Below are positions 49,558 through 61,601 of a DNA stretch of 64,000 bases, piece by piece. Made by a program: the position numbers and the translations under genes. The stretch is from Paragorgia papillata (lineage: Eukaryota; Cnidaria; Anthozoa; Scleralcyonacea; Coralliidae). Under the pieces are notes generated by a model. It was not told the origin of the DNA. It was given only the letters and a program-made list of their open reading frames with translations, and made no database searches. How positions within the stretch are numbered: position 1 is the first letter of the stretch; each line of letters starts with the position of its first letter. The DNA lies in NCBI GenBank assembly GCA_035771165.1, contig JAWNZC010000344.1, forward strand, positions 726,001-790,000. The letters run 5' to 3'.

Positions 49558-51240
49558 AAAATGCCAAAAAATACACTGTAAAAAAAAATAATAAAAAAAG
49601 GAACAACATATCACTGTAAAAACAAGGTCTCCAGCAATCGATCCACATTTACCATTACACCATGAACTCGTTAGAATCTATCCAGCAATCTCAACACGCC
49701 GGGTCAGCTGTCCTCAAAAATTGATCACTTAGCTACACGCGTAAAAACGCACAGCCTGTTGCAAGTTGACAACAGGCGTGAACAGTGTAGTTCGGAACAG
49801 CCGTGAACAATGCTGTGCTGCACCCTGTGAACAGTATTGTCAACAGTGCTGTTCATGCCTGTTCGAACAACAATGTTCACGGATGATGAATCACAGGCGT
49901 GAACAATGCTGTTCTAACAGTGTTTATCATGCCTGATTACAATCCTGTTTTTACTGTGCCAACAGACGTGAACAATGTTGTTGCAACAACAGGCTGTATC
50001 AGGGATGTTTTCCTGGACGTAAAAAACTGCGGTACGAAAATTTACCCCGGTTGCTTCGAGCCTTCGACAACGAGCAAAGAGCTGGTCTCCTTCACAGCCG
50101 TTCTTATGGCGATCCTATTCTTCAATCCTATTTTTCCTAGGACCGAAGAATAGCACAGGCAGGAAAACGGCTGTGAAGGAGACTAGCAAATCGCAAGCTA
50201 TCGAAAAACTCGACACAATACAGAAGAAACGGGTTCGAGATGGAGACAAATAAAACTCTGCGACTGAAACAACAGGTAAGTGTAAAAACTTTATTCTGTT
50301 TAAACGTAAATATCATGTATTTTAGAACAATTAAAAAAGATATATGTTCTGTTATATGTATAAAAACAAAAATCCGAAGTAAACAATGTTAGGATGCAAT
50401 ATATTTGCTTGCAAGTTGCAATAGTCTTTTAATAATATTCAAAACCCAAGTTTCTCATTGCCAAACTACTCTGTCTATGAGTTGATCTCCAGGTCGCAGT
50501 TTTGAAATTCTCTTCCAAACTATTAAAAGAGATAAAGAAACACATTTGATTAGTGCCTGGAACTCGTGATTCGTAAACAAATTCTCCAATTTCTATTATT
50601 TTTCAGCCACATATGTTGAATGCTAAGCAAATTCTTCTTCTAATTAATATATTTCTTCTTGTCTGGCAAAACTGAAATTTACAAAGTGAACTCAGCAATG
50701 AAGAAAAACAAATATCAGTCTTTTATAGTTATAAATTGCTATCAGCTATGAATTATCTCCATGTGAAGCCAGTGCTATAAAGCAAAATACTTACATGTAG
50801 ATCCTATTATCCTAGCTTCTTGTTAAGCCCAAGTGCCATTAAGCTATATAAAAAGAAAATTAAGACAAATATCAAACATGGTATTTAGTTTCTAATAAAT
50901 TAAACCTGTTTAATTAAATTGCCAATTAATTAAGGTCTTATTTTTTCATGCATTTACTCGCATATACTTACAATAGCATCAGTTGTTGCCATTACATATC
51001 TGTTAATCAAGCCATGTACTGCAGGGCCTTTTTTAACATATAAGCTGGGGGGGCAAATGCACCCAGTCTCCCCTTGTGCCCCCCCCCCACGAATCAATTC
51101 CCCCCCCCAGGAAAAGTCCCTTTTTCTTAAATTTAATACAAACAAATAAGCAAGGAATAAAAAATAAACAAACGGAAAGTAAGTTTTAGCCCTTAATTAG
51201 ACTTAGATTTACTTCAGTTATTATGTTGACCTAACATGAA
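49558..51240. other. No supported gene; palindrome-rich then AT-rich DNA
   Basis: 49740-49990 carries many GAACA/TGTTC palindromes. An inverted repeat lies at 50085-50182. The rest is AT-rich with short G/C runs near 51050-51110. Short open frames are not protein-like. Confidence 0.5.
50085..50182. repeat. 18-bp inverted repeat
   Basis: GTCTCCTTCACAGCCGTT and its reverse complement enclose 62 bases; the inside holds ATTCTTC..GAAGAAT. Confidence 0.8.
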
Positions 51241-51358
51241 GTGAAGAGAAATTATTTTTAAATAAAATGGCAGACCACAAAAGTAAAAAACTGCGGGCTC
51301 TCAAAGCAACAATGGTGTCGCTGTAAGTCATGGCAGGCTCATTTACATATACGATAAC

Positions 51359-51574
51359 ATGCCTTTCGCGCACAAACGAAGATTTGAGAATGATAAAAAG
51401 CTGCAATCTGATGCGAAGAAGTGTCAAAAGATAAACTCTTTCTTTGTTCCCATTGCGAGAAACAAGGACGGGGAAGAAAACGAGGATAATTATGGTGATG
51501 AAAGAACTCAAGAAAAAGACGATCGCGAATACATTGATGACATTGATTTACCGGATCAAAATGACATTTTATGA
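51359..51574 (+). CDS. Possible N-terminal exon of a hAT/ZMYM-type protein, 71 aa
   Basis: Starts ATG 51359 (MPFAHKRRFENDK). The KKCQKINSFFVP segment resembles the short basic motif followed by SFF seen at the N-terminus of many hAT-derived transposase-like proteins in cnidarians, and the rest is acidic. The nearby DNA holds no clear transposase core. Could be a relic or a chance frame. Confidence 0.3.
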   Translation: MPFAHKRRFENDKKLQSDAKKCQKINSFFVPIARNKDGEENEDNYGDERTQEKDDREYIDDIDLPDQNDIL

Positions 51575-53696
51575 CCTTCAGTGTTCTTAAAAATCACCCC
51601 TCAGAATGCAGGAAATGGCATTTCCGAGATTCTAAATTTCAAAAATTTCCGGGGGGACATGCCCCCCGACCCCCCTAGAAGAGTCCCTTTCTGGGAACTG
51701 CCCCCCCCCCCCCACGGGAAAATCTTTAAAAAAGGACCTGATCTAATGTATACTTTAAAGAAAGAGAAAACAGAGAACACATTTACTTCTTGAAACCTGG
51801 TTGGGGTTTTTCTGCCTTAGTGCAAAATATTTTCCTTGCAGCACTGCATCATGCAGTGTATTTATATATTTTTGATGCATTTTTTGATAAATGCTTATTG
51901 TATTTTTTAACAGAGATTTTGCAGTCATTTGGCACATCTAAAACGAAATCTTAGGGGCTGTTTATATGGTTGACTCAACCAAGCTCCTCTCATCAAAATG
52001 TTTCATAATGGCGCAAGAGAAGTTTAATTTCAATTCTCTTACAATTATTATGTACACTGATATTAAAGGAATGTTATTACCTGAACTGAAAGATGAGTCC
52101 AAAAGGCTACATGTACAGATCAGCATCCTGGAGCATGCTAGCTAGTCCTAAATTTCTTGGGTATCTGATGTGATATTCCCTGTAAATAAAAGGACCTTAA
52201 ATTAGAGTAATGTACTGTGTAAAGCTTTGAAATTAGCTATTTTAATAGTGATGTGTAAATGGTTTTAAGTATTTAATACCGTATTGTGATTTGTGAATTT
52301 CTAACATGCAATGTTATAAAAAAATGCTTTTGGAAGTTCTCCCCCCCCCCCCCCCCACCTCCTCTATGCATGCATCCAACCTTGGGCCTGATCCATATTT
52401 TGTTTCTTGCATTATGTGAAATGCAATGCAAAAAAATGAAGAAAAAACCCAAAATAATCTTCCACACCTCATACAAAAATGGCTGGACTGAATTTTATTG
52501 TATGACATGGTTTGCCAAGGAATCATTTTTAATAGTACATCATGTGAAAAGACATTGCAACAATTAATATACCCACCTCTAATTTTTGACAAAAATGACA
52601 AAAATGTGGTCTATTAATGAAGGTGGTCCAAAAACCCAACAAGTGAAATTATTATGGGGGCCACTTTTTAATATGGTCAGCTATGCATGAGCTTGAAGCT
52701 ATAATGCTCTGATGATTACAGCTCATAATCAGGTAAAAAATATTAAATAGGAATAGAAATCATAGTTGTTAAAAATTATGTGGAGTTATGAGAAGGGTGC
52801 CAAAATTTGTCAGAAGAAACTTATTTTCTACTATTAATATATTTCTTACTACAATATTAAACATATTTATTTAGATAGTTCACACTCACCTTTATTTAGT
52901 TGAGAAGAAAACCACTTTGTCTTTGAATAGAAAAAGTAAAAAAAACAACTTCCATGCTGCTGACACCATAACTTTGTGTGGAACAGTCCATCTTTGATTT
53001 CACCTTTTATTAACCTCTTTACAATCTTTGTGTTTCTTCGTATTTAAAAAAAACAAACGGCATCCACTTCTTTATAGTTTTCATAATAGCTTTCTGTTAG
53101 TCTTCGCCTGTCAAGAGAAAAGTCTTTTTTTCATCTTCAAGACACTGTAAATCCACACGATTTTGGCACGTATTTTCAGCGACAAAAACACTTGCAGAAA
53201 GAAGCCACAACTTGAAATTAACATTGAACTATTATATTTTTGAAAAGACGTGAAGTTTTGAGTTCTTTAATTGAGAATTTGGCTCTCTTCTGTTCGTTTT
53301 TCCATGCCAGATATTAAAAGCGTTCACTTTCCCCTTTCTTTTTTCGCTGACGGATTGATTCGCCAAAATAACCGCGAGAAAATCGCGTATGCATACTTCA
53401 TACACTATTTCATGGGTGAGATTGTAGGGTGATATTGTAGGGTTAGATGTAATTAGGTAGTCAGTGTAATGCAAAATAAACGACCAAATTTCTTGGTTTG
53501 TAATACGTAGATTCTTTGTCCCCTTGTAAACAATAACTGACGTTGTTACAACAGCCTTCTCATAAATGGGCAAAACCAAATATTTAAGAAATAGAAAACA
53601 TTTTCCATGTTTACATACAGTTTTAGAAACATGAGTGTAAGTTTAGGAAAACGAGAAATTGAAGTGGAAACACGAGCCTGTAAGGTGAGTTTTTCC
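51575..53696. other. No supported gene; C-run rich non-coding DNA
   Basis: Contains C runs near 51660-51715 and 52340, and an unrecognised 115-codon minus frame at 53232-53579 (SQLKNSKLHVF near its end) that I do not trust as a gene. Confidence 0.45.
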
Positions 53697-54388
53697 ATGC
53701 TATTCCAAGTTCTCTCAAACTTTCACGAGTGTTTCTATAATTCTATGTAAACACAAAAAAATGTTTTCTATTTCTTTTATAAAATAGCATTTTGAAAACA
53801 AGTATTTACAAACGGTGGGAAATTTCTACGTTTACATACAGTTATAGAAACACACCTCTCAACCAATCAGCATGAAGGTTTTTTAAATGTCATTTTATAA
53901 TGGTAAAATATTACCTACCATACTCATCTCTTTATTCATATTTTGGATACCAAGATGCTTCTTTCAGAGTTTGTTTTGTATTATGAATTTGTTAATCACT
54001 ACTTTGGGTTGAAGTTGTAATACAATATTTTTCATTAACACAATGCTATTCCAAGTTCTCTCAAACTTTCACGAGTGTTTCTATAATTCTATGTAAACAC
54101 AAAAAAATGTTTTCTATTTCTTTTATAAAATAGCATTTTGAAAACAAGTATTTACAAACGGTGGAAAATTTCTACGTTTACATACAGTTATAGAAACACA
54201 GCTCTCAACCAATCAGCATGAAGGTTTTTTAAATGTCATTTTATAATGGTAAAATATTACCTACCATACTCATCTCTTTATTCATATTTTGGATACCAAG
54301 ATGCTTCTTTCAGAGTTTGTTTTGTATTATGAATTTGTTAATCACTACTTTGGGTTGAAGTTGTAATACAATATTTTTCATTAACACA
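53697..54388. repeat. Two tandem copies of a 346-bp unit
   Basis: 53697-54042 and 54043-54388 differ at only a few positions (for example CACACCTCTC versus CACAGCTCTC). Inside each, TATAGAAACAC and GTGTTTCTATA are inverted. Confidence 0.9.
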
Positions 54389-54980
54389 TATAATATTTAC
54401 AAACTGATGTATTTCAGAGATATTTTATTCTTTTATTGTGTTAAACATTGTGTATATGTTCAGTTTACACTGTATACTGTACATCTAGAAACCTATTGTT
54501 CCACCTCAAACCACTGTTGTTGTTTGGGTAGCAGGAGATTTGTGGCCAGCACTCTACCACAAATGTAAATATCTACAATGGTAGATGTATCAACCGAACG
54601 ATAAGGTGCTGGCCATAAACCCTGCTTGTGTGTGGGCCATGTACTGTCATTTGTAAGTAAATTACTTTATAACAGACAATCACTTGTCAGACTTGACAAC
54701 TTGAGTTTTTATTTGATCTTTTTACTTCTGTACATGTATAACTATAGGAAAGCAAACTGTTAAAACAAAGAAATTTAAAGTTTAAAAAGGCTTTTTGTTC
54801 ATTTTAACATGCAGTAGCTTATGTATTATTACATGGTAATAATGCTTAAATGTAGAACAAAGTAATGTGCAAACACAAAGAAAACTTTCAAGAAGAATTT
54901 AAGAACAACAAAAAGCAAAGTAACTCAAAGAGGAAATAAGAATATTTTCCTCAGCACTGATTAACACAAACCTAAAATTA
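54389..54980. other. No supported gene
   Basis: AT-rich DNA downstream of the gene-family end; includes CCAGCAC and GTGCTGGCCA stretches that are partly inverted near 54540-54615. Confidence 0.5.
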
Positions 54981-54984
54981 CTTA

Positions 54985-55370
54985 TCTATTCAGACCACAT
55001 AAAATTTTCCCCTGCTTGACACTTTCATGAATCAAAGATAAGAGGTTGTCAGTGCAAAAATAGCAACCTGTGTCACCTGGATCTGCTTTCTGCAATCCAC
55101 AATAGCAAAAGGAGCGGTCACTGATCACTGTAGGAGGGATGTACACACTTTTGCTCGGTGAGTATTAACAAGAATCGTGGCCTTGTTCTGGAAGCCAAAT
55201 CAACATGACAAATTGATGTCTAAATATTGTTGGCCACCTTTGCTGGTATGTAGTCTTTACACTCAACCGATGTAATGCAATGTGCTTTGCTTCTCGCCCT
55301 TCCATTGTGACCGTCAAGAGTCCCTGCTTATAAGTGTCATAGACTTGCTTAGCATGCACAGGTAGTACAT
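54985..55370 (-). pseudogene. Cnidarian-type gene family, C-terminal part with Cys motif
   Basis: Reads LLTVTMEGREAKHIALHRL and FRHQFVMLIWLPEQGHDS, stops at 55165, then in another frame VYIPPTVISDRSFCYCG, CYFCTDNLL and SVKQGKILC. The end is a small zinc-binding module (CYCG..DTGCYFC). I recognise this as the C-terminus of the family whose N-terminal part is at 58605-60063. Frameshifted, so not functional. Confidence 0.45.
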
Positions 55371-55755
55371 GGACAATAGTCCAGATAGGTTAACTGAAGT
55401 TGGTAGGAACATTGCATTGGCTCTGAAATACTCAGTTGCCAAAGATTTAGGATTAGTTAGGTCTGTTTCCTGTTATGTACCAGATAAACTATCGCAAATA
55501 CCTTTATTGGAACTCACAAGTATAATTCACATTACAAGACAGCATGGTCTCGACAACAACCGCAAGTACGCATGACTGACCTTGACAGGCCAATATGCTA
55601 CTCTAATGGATACACCACAGTTCCTCCCCAACTAAAATATAACACCAACAGTGACTTAATAAACATCACTAATATGAACATATGTCAACTTTAAATTAAC
55701 GGTTCAGTTCAACATTAAATAAACGTTTCAGTTCAACATCAAATGAACGTTTCAG

Positions 55756-57270
55756 TTAAAAAGGCAAATCTGTCCAGTGGCTTGCGTTCTCGAACCGGTA
55801 ACGTTGTTCTCTTTCTTGACATGTAGAAGTTGTTTTTGCAAGCTTTGTGTCATTGTTAGTTTCTGAAGTGTTTGTCATTTCTTCGAACTGAGGTAGGACC
55901 AGCCAAGGGTCGTTTTTCTCTTGTTCTTTCCGTGTTGTTGCTTCTTTCGTCTCTGCGTTGGTTCTGACTTCAGCATCGTGTTGTGCTCCTGCTTCTTTTT
56001 GCTTAACGTTTGTGCTTAGCAACTGGTCGATGTGGCGTCACCATATTTGGTTTGGTGCTACTTCGACTTCATAGGACAAGGAGCCAGTTCTAGCATGGAT
56101 TACTCCGTCTCTCCAATTTTTGGGACCTGTGTAGTCACGCGCTGCTACAGTTTGTCCGACGTTTAGCTCGCGCACAGAGCGATTACATCGCTCCTTGCCT
56201 TGACCCATCTGTTTTTCCTGTACTTTCCTTCTGATATCTGGCTTGAGCAGGTCAAGGCGTGTTCGAAGACTTCTTCCCATCAATAACTTCGCTGGGGTTT
56301 CATTGGTGGTTGCATGAGGAGTGTTCCGGTAAGACAGAAGGTAACTCTCTGACTTTTCTTTCAAGCTTCTCTTCTCTTGCTTCATGGAGTGGAGGGCATT
56401 CTTAAAACTTTGGACAAATCGCTCAGCCAATCCATTCGTCGAAGGATGGTATGGTGCTGATGTAATATGCTTGATACCATTTCTCTTCGCAAACATCTGG
56501 AACTCGTGTGATGTGAACTGCGGGTCATTGTCACTAACGATTTGTTCCGGAACTCCAAAATGAGCGAATAAACTTCTGAGTGCTTCGATAGTTTTACTTG
56601 TAGTGGTTGATGACATTGGAATAACCTCTGGCCATTTCGAGTGTGCGTCGACCACTACAAGAAACATGGTATCCAAAAATGGGCCCGCAAAATCAATATG
56701 TAGGCGTTGCCATGATGAGGTGGGCCATTCCCATGGATGGAGAGGTGCAGCTTTTGGCATCTTCTGGAAATGTAGACAGCCAGAACAACTCTTTGCCAGA
56801 TTTTAGATGCTCTGATCTATGCCAGGCCACCACATATAACTCCGAGCCAGGGCTTTCATCCAGACAATTCCAGTGTGACTTTGATGTAATTCTTGTAAAA
56901 CGATATCACGGAGTTTGGATGGTATGATGACTCTCATTCCCCATAAGAGACAACCATTTTGCACTGTAAGTTCGTCCTTGCGCGAACGGAATGGACGAAG
57001 GTCTTCGTCATCAGAAAGGGGCGACCAACCTTTCATGACACAATCATAGACTTTCGATAGTACTGGATCTCGAACAGTTGCTTGTCTTACCATATCGCTG
57101 GTCACCGGAAGGTTGTCTATTTGGGTAACGTGAAAAACATGGATAGGATCAATACTTTCCGAATCTTCCTTCTCCTCGGCGTTGGTGTCCAACGGAAGTT
57201 TTGACAACCCATCAGCGTTGCTGTGTTGCGTGGTTCTCTTGTATGCGATGTCATAGTCAAAACCAGACAA
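55756..57270 (-). pseudogene. Ty3/gypsy integrase
   Basis: Two main pieces. 57270-56803 ends in the zinc domain (LQELHQSHTGIVWMKALAR, SYMWWPGIDQ). 56760-56038 has the DDE core: RLHIDFAGPFLDTMFLVVVD, IVSDNDPQFTSHEF and HPSTNGLAERFVQSFKN. A stop lies between zinc domain and core, and another at 56038 before the C-terminal tail (to 55756, ending NASHWTDLPF). Broken. Confidence 0.75.
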
Positions 57271-58508
57271 GAACAGGGCATATCTCTGCAGTCGTGCGGC
57301 AGTTGTAGTGAGAATTCCCTTGTGTGGGTGAAAAATCTGTGTTAGAGGTTTGATGATCCGTTAAAACGGTGAATTTTCTACCAAAGAGGTAGTAATGAAA
57401 TTTCTTTATTCCCCAAATTAGCGCCAAGGCCTCCTTATCAATTTGTGAGTATTTCTGTTCGGTCTTTGTTAAGGAACGCGATCCAAATGCTATTGGTCGT
57501 TCAGTCCCATCCTTCATTACATGCGATAGCACTGTTCCAAGACCATATGGGGATGCATCACTAGCTATTCTGATTGGCAAATCTGGATGATAATGGGTAA
57601 GGACTTGATCTGATGCAATCAGCTCTTTGGCTCTCTTGAATGCTTCTTTGCATGCAGCAGTCCATTTCCACTTGTGGTTTTGTACCAGCAATTGGTTGAG
57701 TGGCTGAACTACTGTTGACCAATCCGATAAAAGATCGAACTTGTGCGACATTCTGTGGTCGAGGTGCTTGGATAACTGCGTTGATTTTCTCCTGGGTTTT
57801 GTGTAAACCATTCTTGTCGATCTCATGACCACAAAACTTGATCTTGTCTTGGAAGAATGCACACTTTCTTGTGTGTGCTCTCAAGCCATATTCCTGAAGC
57901 CTCTTTAATACCATTTCTAGATTCCTCAGGTGTTCTTCATCTGTTTTACCAGTGATAACCATGTCGTCTAGAATACACTTGGTACCAGGAATGCCATCTA
58001 GAACTTGCTCAATAGTTCTTTACCAGATTGCAGGGGCAGACGCAACACCAAAGAGCAGGCGGTTGTATTGAAATAGACCTTGTGATGTGTTTATGGTTAA
58101 AAGCTTCTTAGATTCTTCTTCAACTTCCATTTGAAGGTATGCTTGGCGAAGATCAATTTTACTGAAATGTTGGCCACCAGCCAATGTAGCAAAGATATCC
58201 TCTATTCTCGGAAGGGGATACTGATCAACTTGTAGAACAGGATTAATACTGACTTTAAAATCACCACAAATACGTACAGTTCCATCTTTCTTGGGGAATG
58301 GAACATTAGGTGTTTTGGAAATAATTCCTTCTTGCTCTAACCTTTTTAACTCGGCATCTACCTTCGAGCGAAAGGCGTATGGGACTTGACGAGCTTTATG
58401 AAACTTGGGGTTGCTACTATCCTTTAGTATTAACTTGGCTTTTGTACCTTTGAGTGTTCCAATCTCTTCATTGAAAACATCTTTGTACTTCTCCAGTAGC
58501 TCTTCCAA
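57257..58508 (-). pseudogene. Ty3/gypsy reverse transcriptase and RNase H
   Basis: RT starts MEELLEKYKDVFNEEIG (58508) with VPFPKKDGTVRICGDFK and FSKIDLRQAYLQMEVEEE, then a frameshift near 58015 and the catalytic ILDDMVITGKTDEEHL. RNase H in a third frame has RIASDASPYGLGTVLSH and YSQIDKEALALIWGIKKF. At least three frameshifts. Confidence 0.75.
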
Positions 58509-58605
58509 TCTAGGTGTGATAGTGTTTCCCTTGTCTTTGGAGACAGAGATGTTCTTAATACTCTGCCAGTCAAGTCTAATACCAACACAGTCTGCCTTTG
58601 TTTCT

Positions 58606-60063
58606 TACTATCTCCCTCTTCACTCAAAGATTTTATCAACCTCATGAAATTGTGACAAAACAATCTTGACTCTTTCCCTGTGAAACGGTACTGCAAATCA
58701 CCCTGTTTACCTTGAGTTTCAGCAAACCATTTCCTCACTTTTTTTGCCAAGCAATTTGCCTTAACCTCATACCTAATGGAAGTGATAACCTTTGAGAAAC
58801 AACTGTTTTGTGGCACATCTGGAAAACATTTATGAGATGGTGATAGGTTTGACTTTCCAATAGCTTCCTTCAATAGAGTTTGGAAGAATTACTGCCACGC
58901 ATTATTTTTTAGGTGGAGTGGCTCAACGTGAGCCTTATCAATTAGTTTCCCAACAAGTGGAGGGAATTCTTGCCGACTCTTTTGAGTAGATATGAAGTCG
59001 GTTACCTTAGATCGTTTCGTTTTTGCACTGGTTTTTTTAGACTGAAGTGAAGCTTTAAGTGTTTGCACACTTCTAGCCACCTTAATCCTATTCTCAAAAG
59101 ACGATGGCTTCCACTTGCATGAAGAATCATACCCAAAGCTTGCTTGCACGTCAGTTTGTTCATGTCGACTTACATTTGCAAAAAAAGAGAAGTAAGCTGC
59201 GGCATTAGAAAGTTCTCCTCCAAGCATAGCCAGCATTTTCATGTCATTTGGCATCTCTTCAAAAAGAAATCTTACATGGAGACCATTAATTTCAAACACC
59301 ATACCCACCAGGTCATCCATTTGCTTACATACTGCCTGAACATACTTTTTAACAACCAGTGCAGTTTCTTCGCAGTTAGCACCAAATACTAAGAAGTTAT
59401 CACTACTGGAGGCAACCCTTTTTCCAGCATTAATGAAGCTAACTAAAAAAGAGCAAGTAGTTTCATTTTTACCAAAGGGACATCCATCTGCCATTTTAAG
59501 GCATCTTTACGTGTATTTTGCACATTTAAGTAGAACTTTGCTAGTCTAGGTAGGTATTCTCTTAAATCTCTGCAACAGCCATTGGTGTTTTCATCCTCTA
59601 TGTATGAGGAAATTACATCTGTTATAGCCTGAACTGCTCCTATGTCAATTTCAGTAATTTCCTTCATTAGGGTATTATATGTGAGCAACTTTGGTATTAG
59701 GCATTTTGGCTTGAATGTAATAGCTGTTTTACCGCCCCTTTTCTTCTCACTAGACCGCATCGTGCTTGCCACTCTAACAGCCTGATATTTTCTTTTACCC
59801 ATCACCCCTGAAGTATAGTATGTACTGTGGCTATGCTTCTTAAGATATTAGGCTTAGAAATCTGAAAGACACTTAATTCTTGCCTTTGTTTGTTATCAAT
59901 TATGCAGTTTGTTATTTTACTGTTGTTAAGTATATAGTCTCCTAGTTCAATTGTTTTGCACTTCTTCTGTAGAGTGTCAAAAAGACCATCAAGGGCAGGT
60001 TTGCTGTTGGTCTTGGTAGCCCCATGTATCTGTGATGCCATTACAAATGTTTCATTATCTGCT
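58606..60063 (-). pseudogene. Cnidarian-type gene family, main coding region
   Basis: Starts after the LINE junction as ETFVMASQIHGATKTNS, continues in a second frame from 59805 (KRKYQAVRVASTMRSSEK) and a third from 59494 (NGLHVRFLFEEMPNDMKMLA, GGELSNAAAYFSFFANVSRH). A stop falls after NNAWQ at 58889, then LKEAIGKSNLSPSHKCF, KVRKWFAETQGKQGDLQYRF and TGKESRLFCHNFMRLIKSL. The EMPNDMK..GELSNAA block is one I recall as highly repeated in coral and anemone genomes. Function unknown; possibly itself encoded by an unclassified transposon. Confidence 0.5.
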
Positions 60064-61257
60064 TCGACCATCGAAAAGCAGAGCGTGATCTTGGTGTATG
60101 GGTGACCCATGACTTAACCTGGTGCAAACAGGTTGCTGCCCAAGTTACAACCACGAACAGGTTTCTTGGCTGCATCCGTCGCTCTTTGGGGGAGATCACT
60201 GACATTTCAGTTCGACGAACAATATACCTTGCTATTGTTCGACCACACCTCAGATACGCAACCCAGGTGTGGTCACCGCAATCTATTGACCTGATCAGAC
60301 GTGTCGAAAGAGTGCAACGCCGTGCTACTAAAGTTATCCTAAATCTACCATTTCGCACCACGACAACCTACAAACAACGACTACTGTCTCTACAATTGTT
60401 TCCAATATCCTACTGGCATGAATATCTCGACTTAACCTTCTTCTTCAAAGCTGTGAACAACCTAATCGAAATCAACCCTGACATCTTACCTACTCCATAT
60501 ATGCCACTCAGAACAACAAGAAACAACTCAAACCCCGATATTCTTCACTTCCGTCCTCGCAAATGTAGAACAGTCACCTTCCAACAATCTTTCGTCACAA
60601 GAATGTGTAGAACATGAAACACTCTACCGTGCGAAATGCGTAGAAAGGGAACCCCTCTTAGACAGTTCAAGAGCCAGCTTCAGCTTTACTACCAAGCAGC
60701 AGTGGAGCAACTGTACGACCCTGAAGACCCGAGGTCATGGAAAACCATCTGCTTGAGATGCAACACAGCGCACAGTCTTATTAGTGCGATCTGCTGTTGT
60801 ATCTAATAACTAATTAATTGTTAATTATTGATTGTTGGTTGTTGATTGTTGGATACCGATTGCTAATAGCTAATTAATGATAATTGTCAGATAAATTATT
60901 GGCAATTGGTGGTTGATAGTTTGTAGTTGGCGACTGGCGACTGATGATTAATAATTGATAATTAGTAAATAAGAACTAATAATTAATACTTGACAATAAT
61001 TAATGGTTAATAATTAATACTTACAAAATAATAATTAACACAACCTAAATAATTAATATGGCCTTTTCTTTTTGTTTGGGACCGCAGTAATTGGCGTTCG
61101 CTGTTGCGGCAACTCTGCCACATTATATATTTTACGATGTAACTAACTTTCACTATGAGTAATTAAGTACTTTTTTTTCTTTTTTTTTAATTTTAATTAA
61201 TTCCTAGTCTTGTTGAACCTTGTGGCAAAACTTAATAAATAAATAAATAAATAAATT
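60064..61257 (+). mobile_element. 5'-truncated LINE (CR1-like) 3' end
   Basis: RT C-terminal frame 60102-60617: DLTWCKQVAAQVTTTNRFLG, RTIYLAIVRPHLRYATQVWS, VERVQRRATKVILNLP. After a one-base shift the tail follows (RQFKSQLQLYY). The 3' UTR is made of simple TTGTTAATTATTGA-type repeats and ends in an AAAT repeat (61233-61257). It splits the gene-family copy between 60064 and 61258; the flanks share TTTCAT and ATCTG, a likely but inexact target duplication. Confidence 0.7.
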
Positions 61258-61324
61258 ATTTCATCTGGATTTTGGGGGAGTTGCTTTGGTGAGAGTAGTT
61301 GGTGATTGCGGCCGCTTTCCTCTC
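61258..61324 (-). pseudogene. Start of the interrupted gene-family exon
   Basis: On the minus strand the splice acceptor TTTTTTTCAG precedes 61325 and the exon reads HQLLSPKQLPQNPD, which runs in frame into the codons at 60063 once the LINE is ignored. Short and dependent on that join. Confidence 0.35.
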
Positions 61325-61601
61325 TGAAAAAAATATTACCAATATCATGATTATAGCTACAAACAAATAAATGCATCTTCAGTATGGTAGTACATTTGTG
61401 TCTTGTAACTGGTGTCCTTTTGTATATTGATAATTTTGGTATAATATAATCATGATAACTTTAGATTAATGATAACCTTAGATACAAGGATGCCAGAACA
61501 ATAAAAGGCCAGGAGGGGCAAGCACTTGCCAATGAGCAATCCAATCTTCCATGGACCCAGACAATACTTTGTTTTGCCAAAGTTGAATGCTTTAATATTG
61601 G
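61325..61601. other. No supported gene; probable intron
   Basis: AT-rich DNA between a splice acceptor and the 2.1 kb repeat. Confidence 0.4.

Larger units (their letters stand above)
55756..58605 (-). mobile_element. Truncated Ty3/gypsy retrotransposon pol, ordinary domain order
   Basis: No LTR or gag visible. Domain order on minus is RT (58508 to about 57560), RNase H (57862-57257), H2C2 and integrase (57270-56038), so it is a normal Ty3 order. The element is inserted into a gene-family copy: sequence changes from the family to pol near 58605. Confidence 0.65.

Noticed and set aside
49740..49990. GAACA palindromes as true steroid receptor sites
   Set aside because: Spacing is often four bases rather than three and the likely host lacks such receptors.
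53232..53579. 115-codon minus frame
   Set aside because: No recognisable motif and no neighbouring gene context; left as unassigned.
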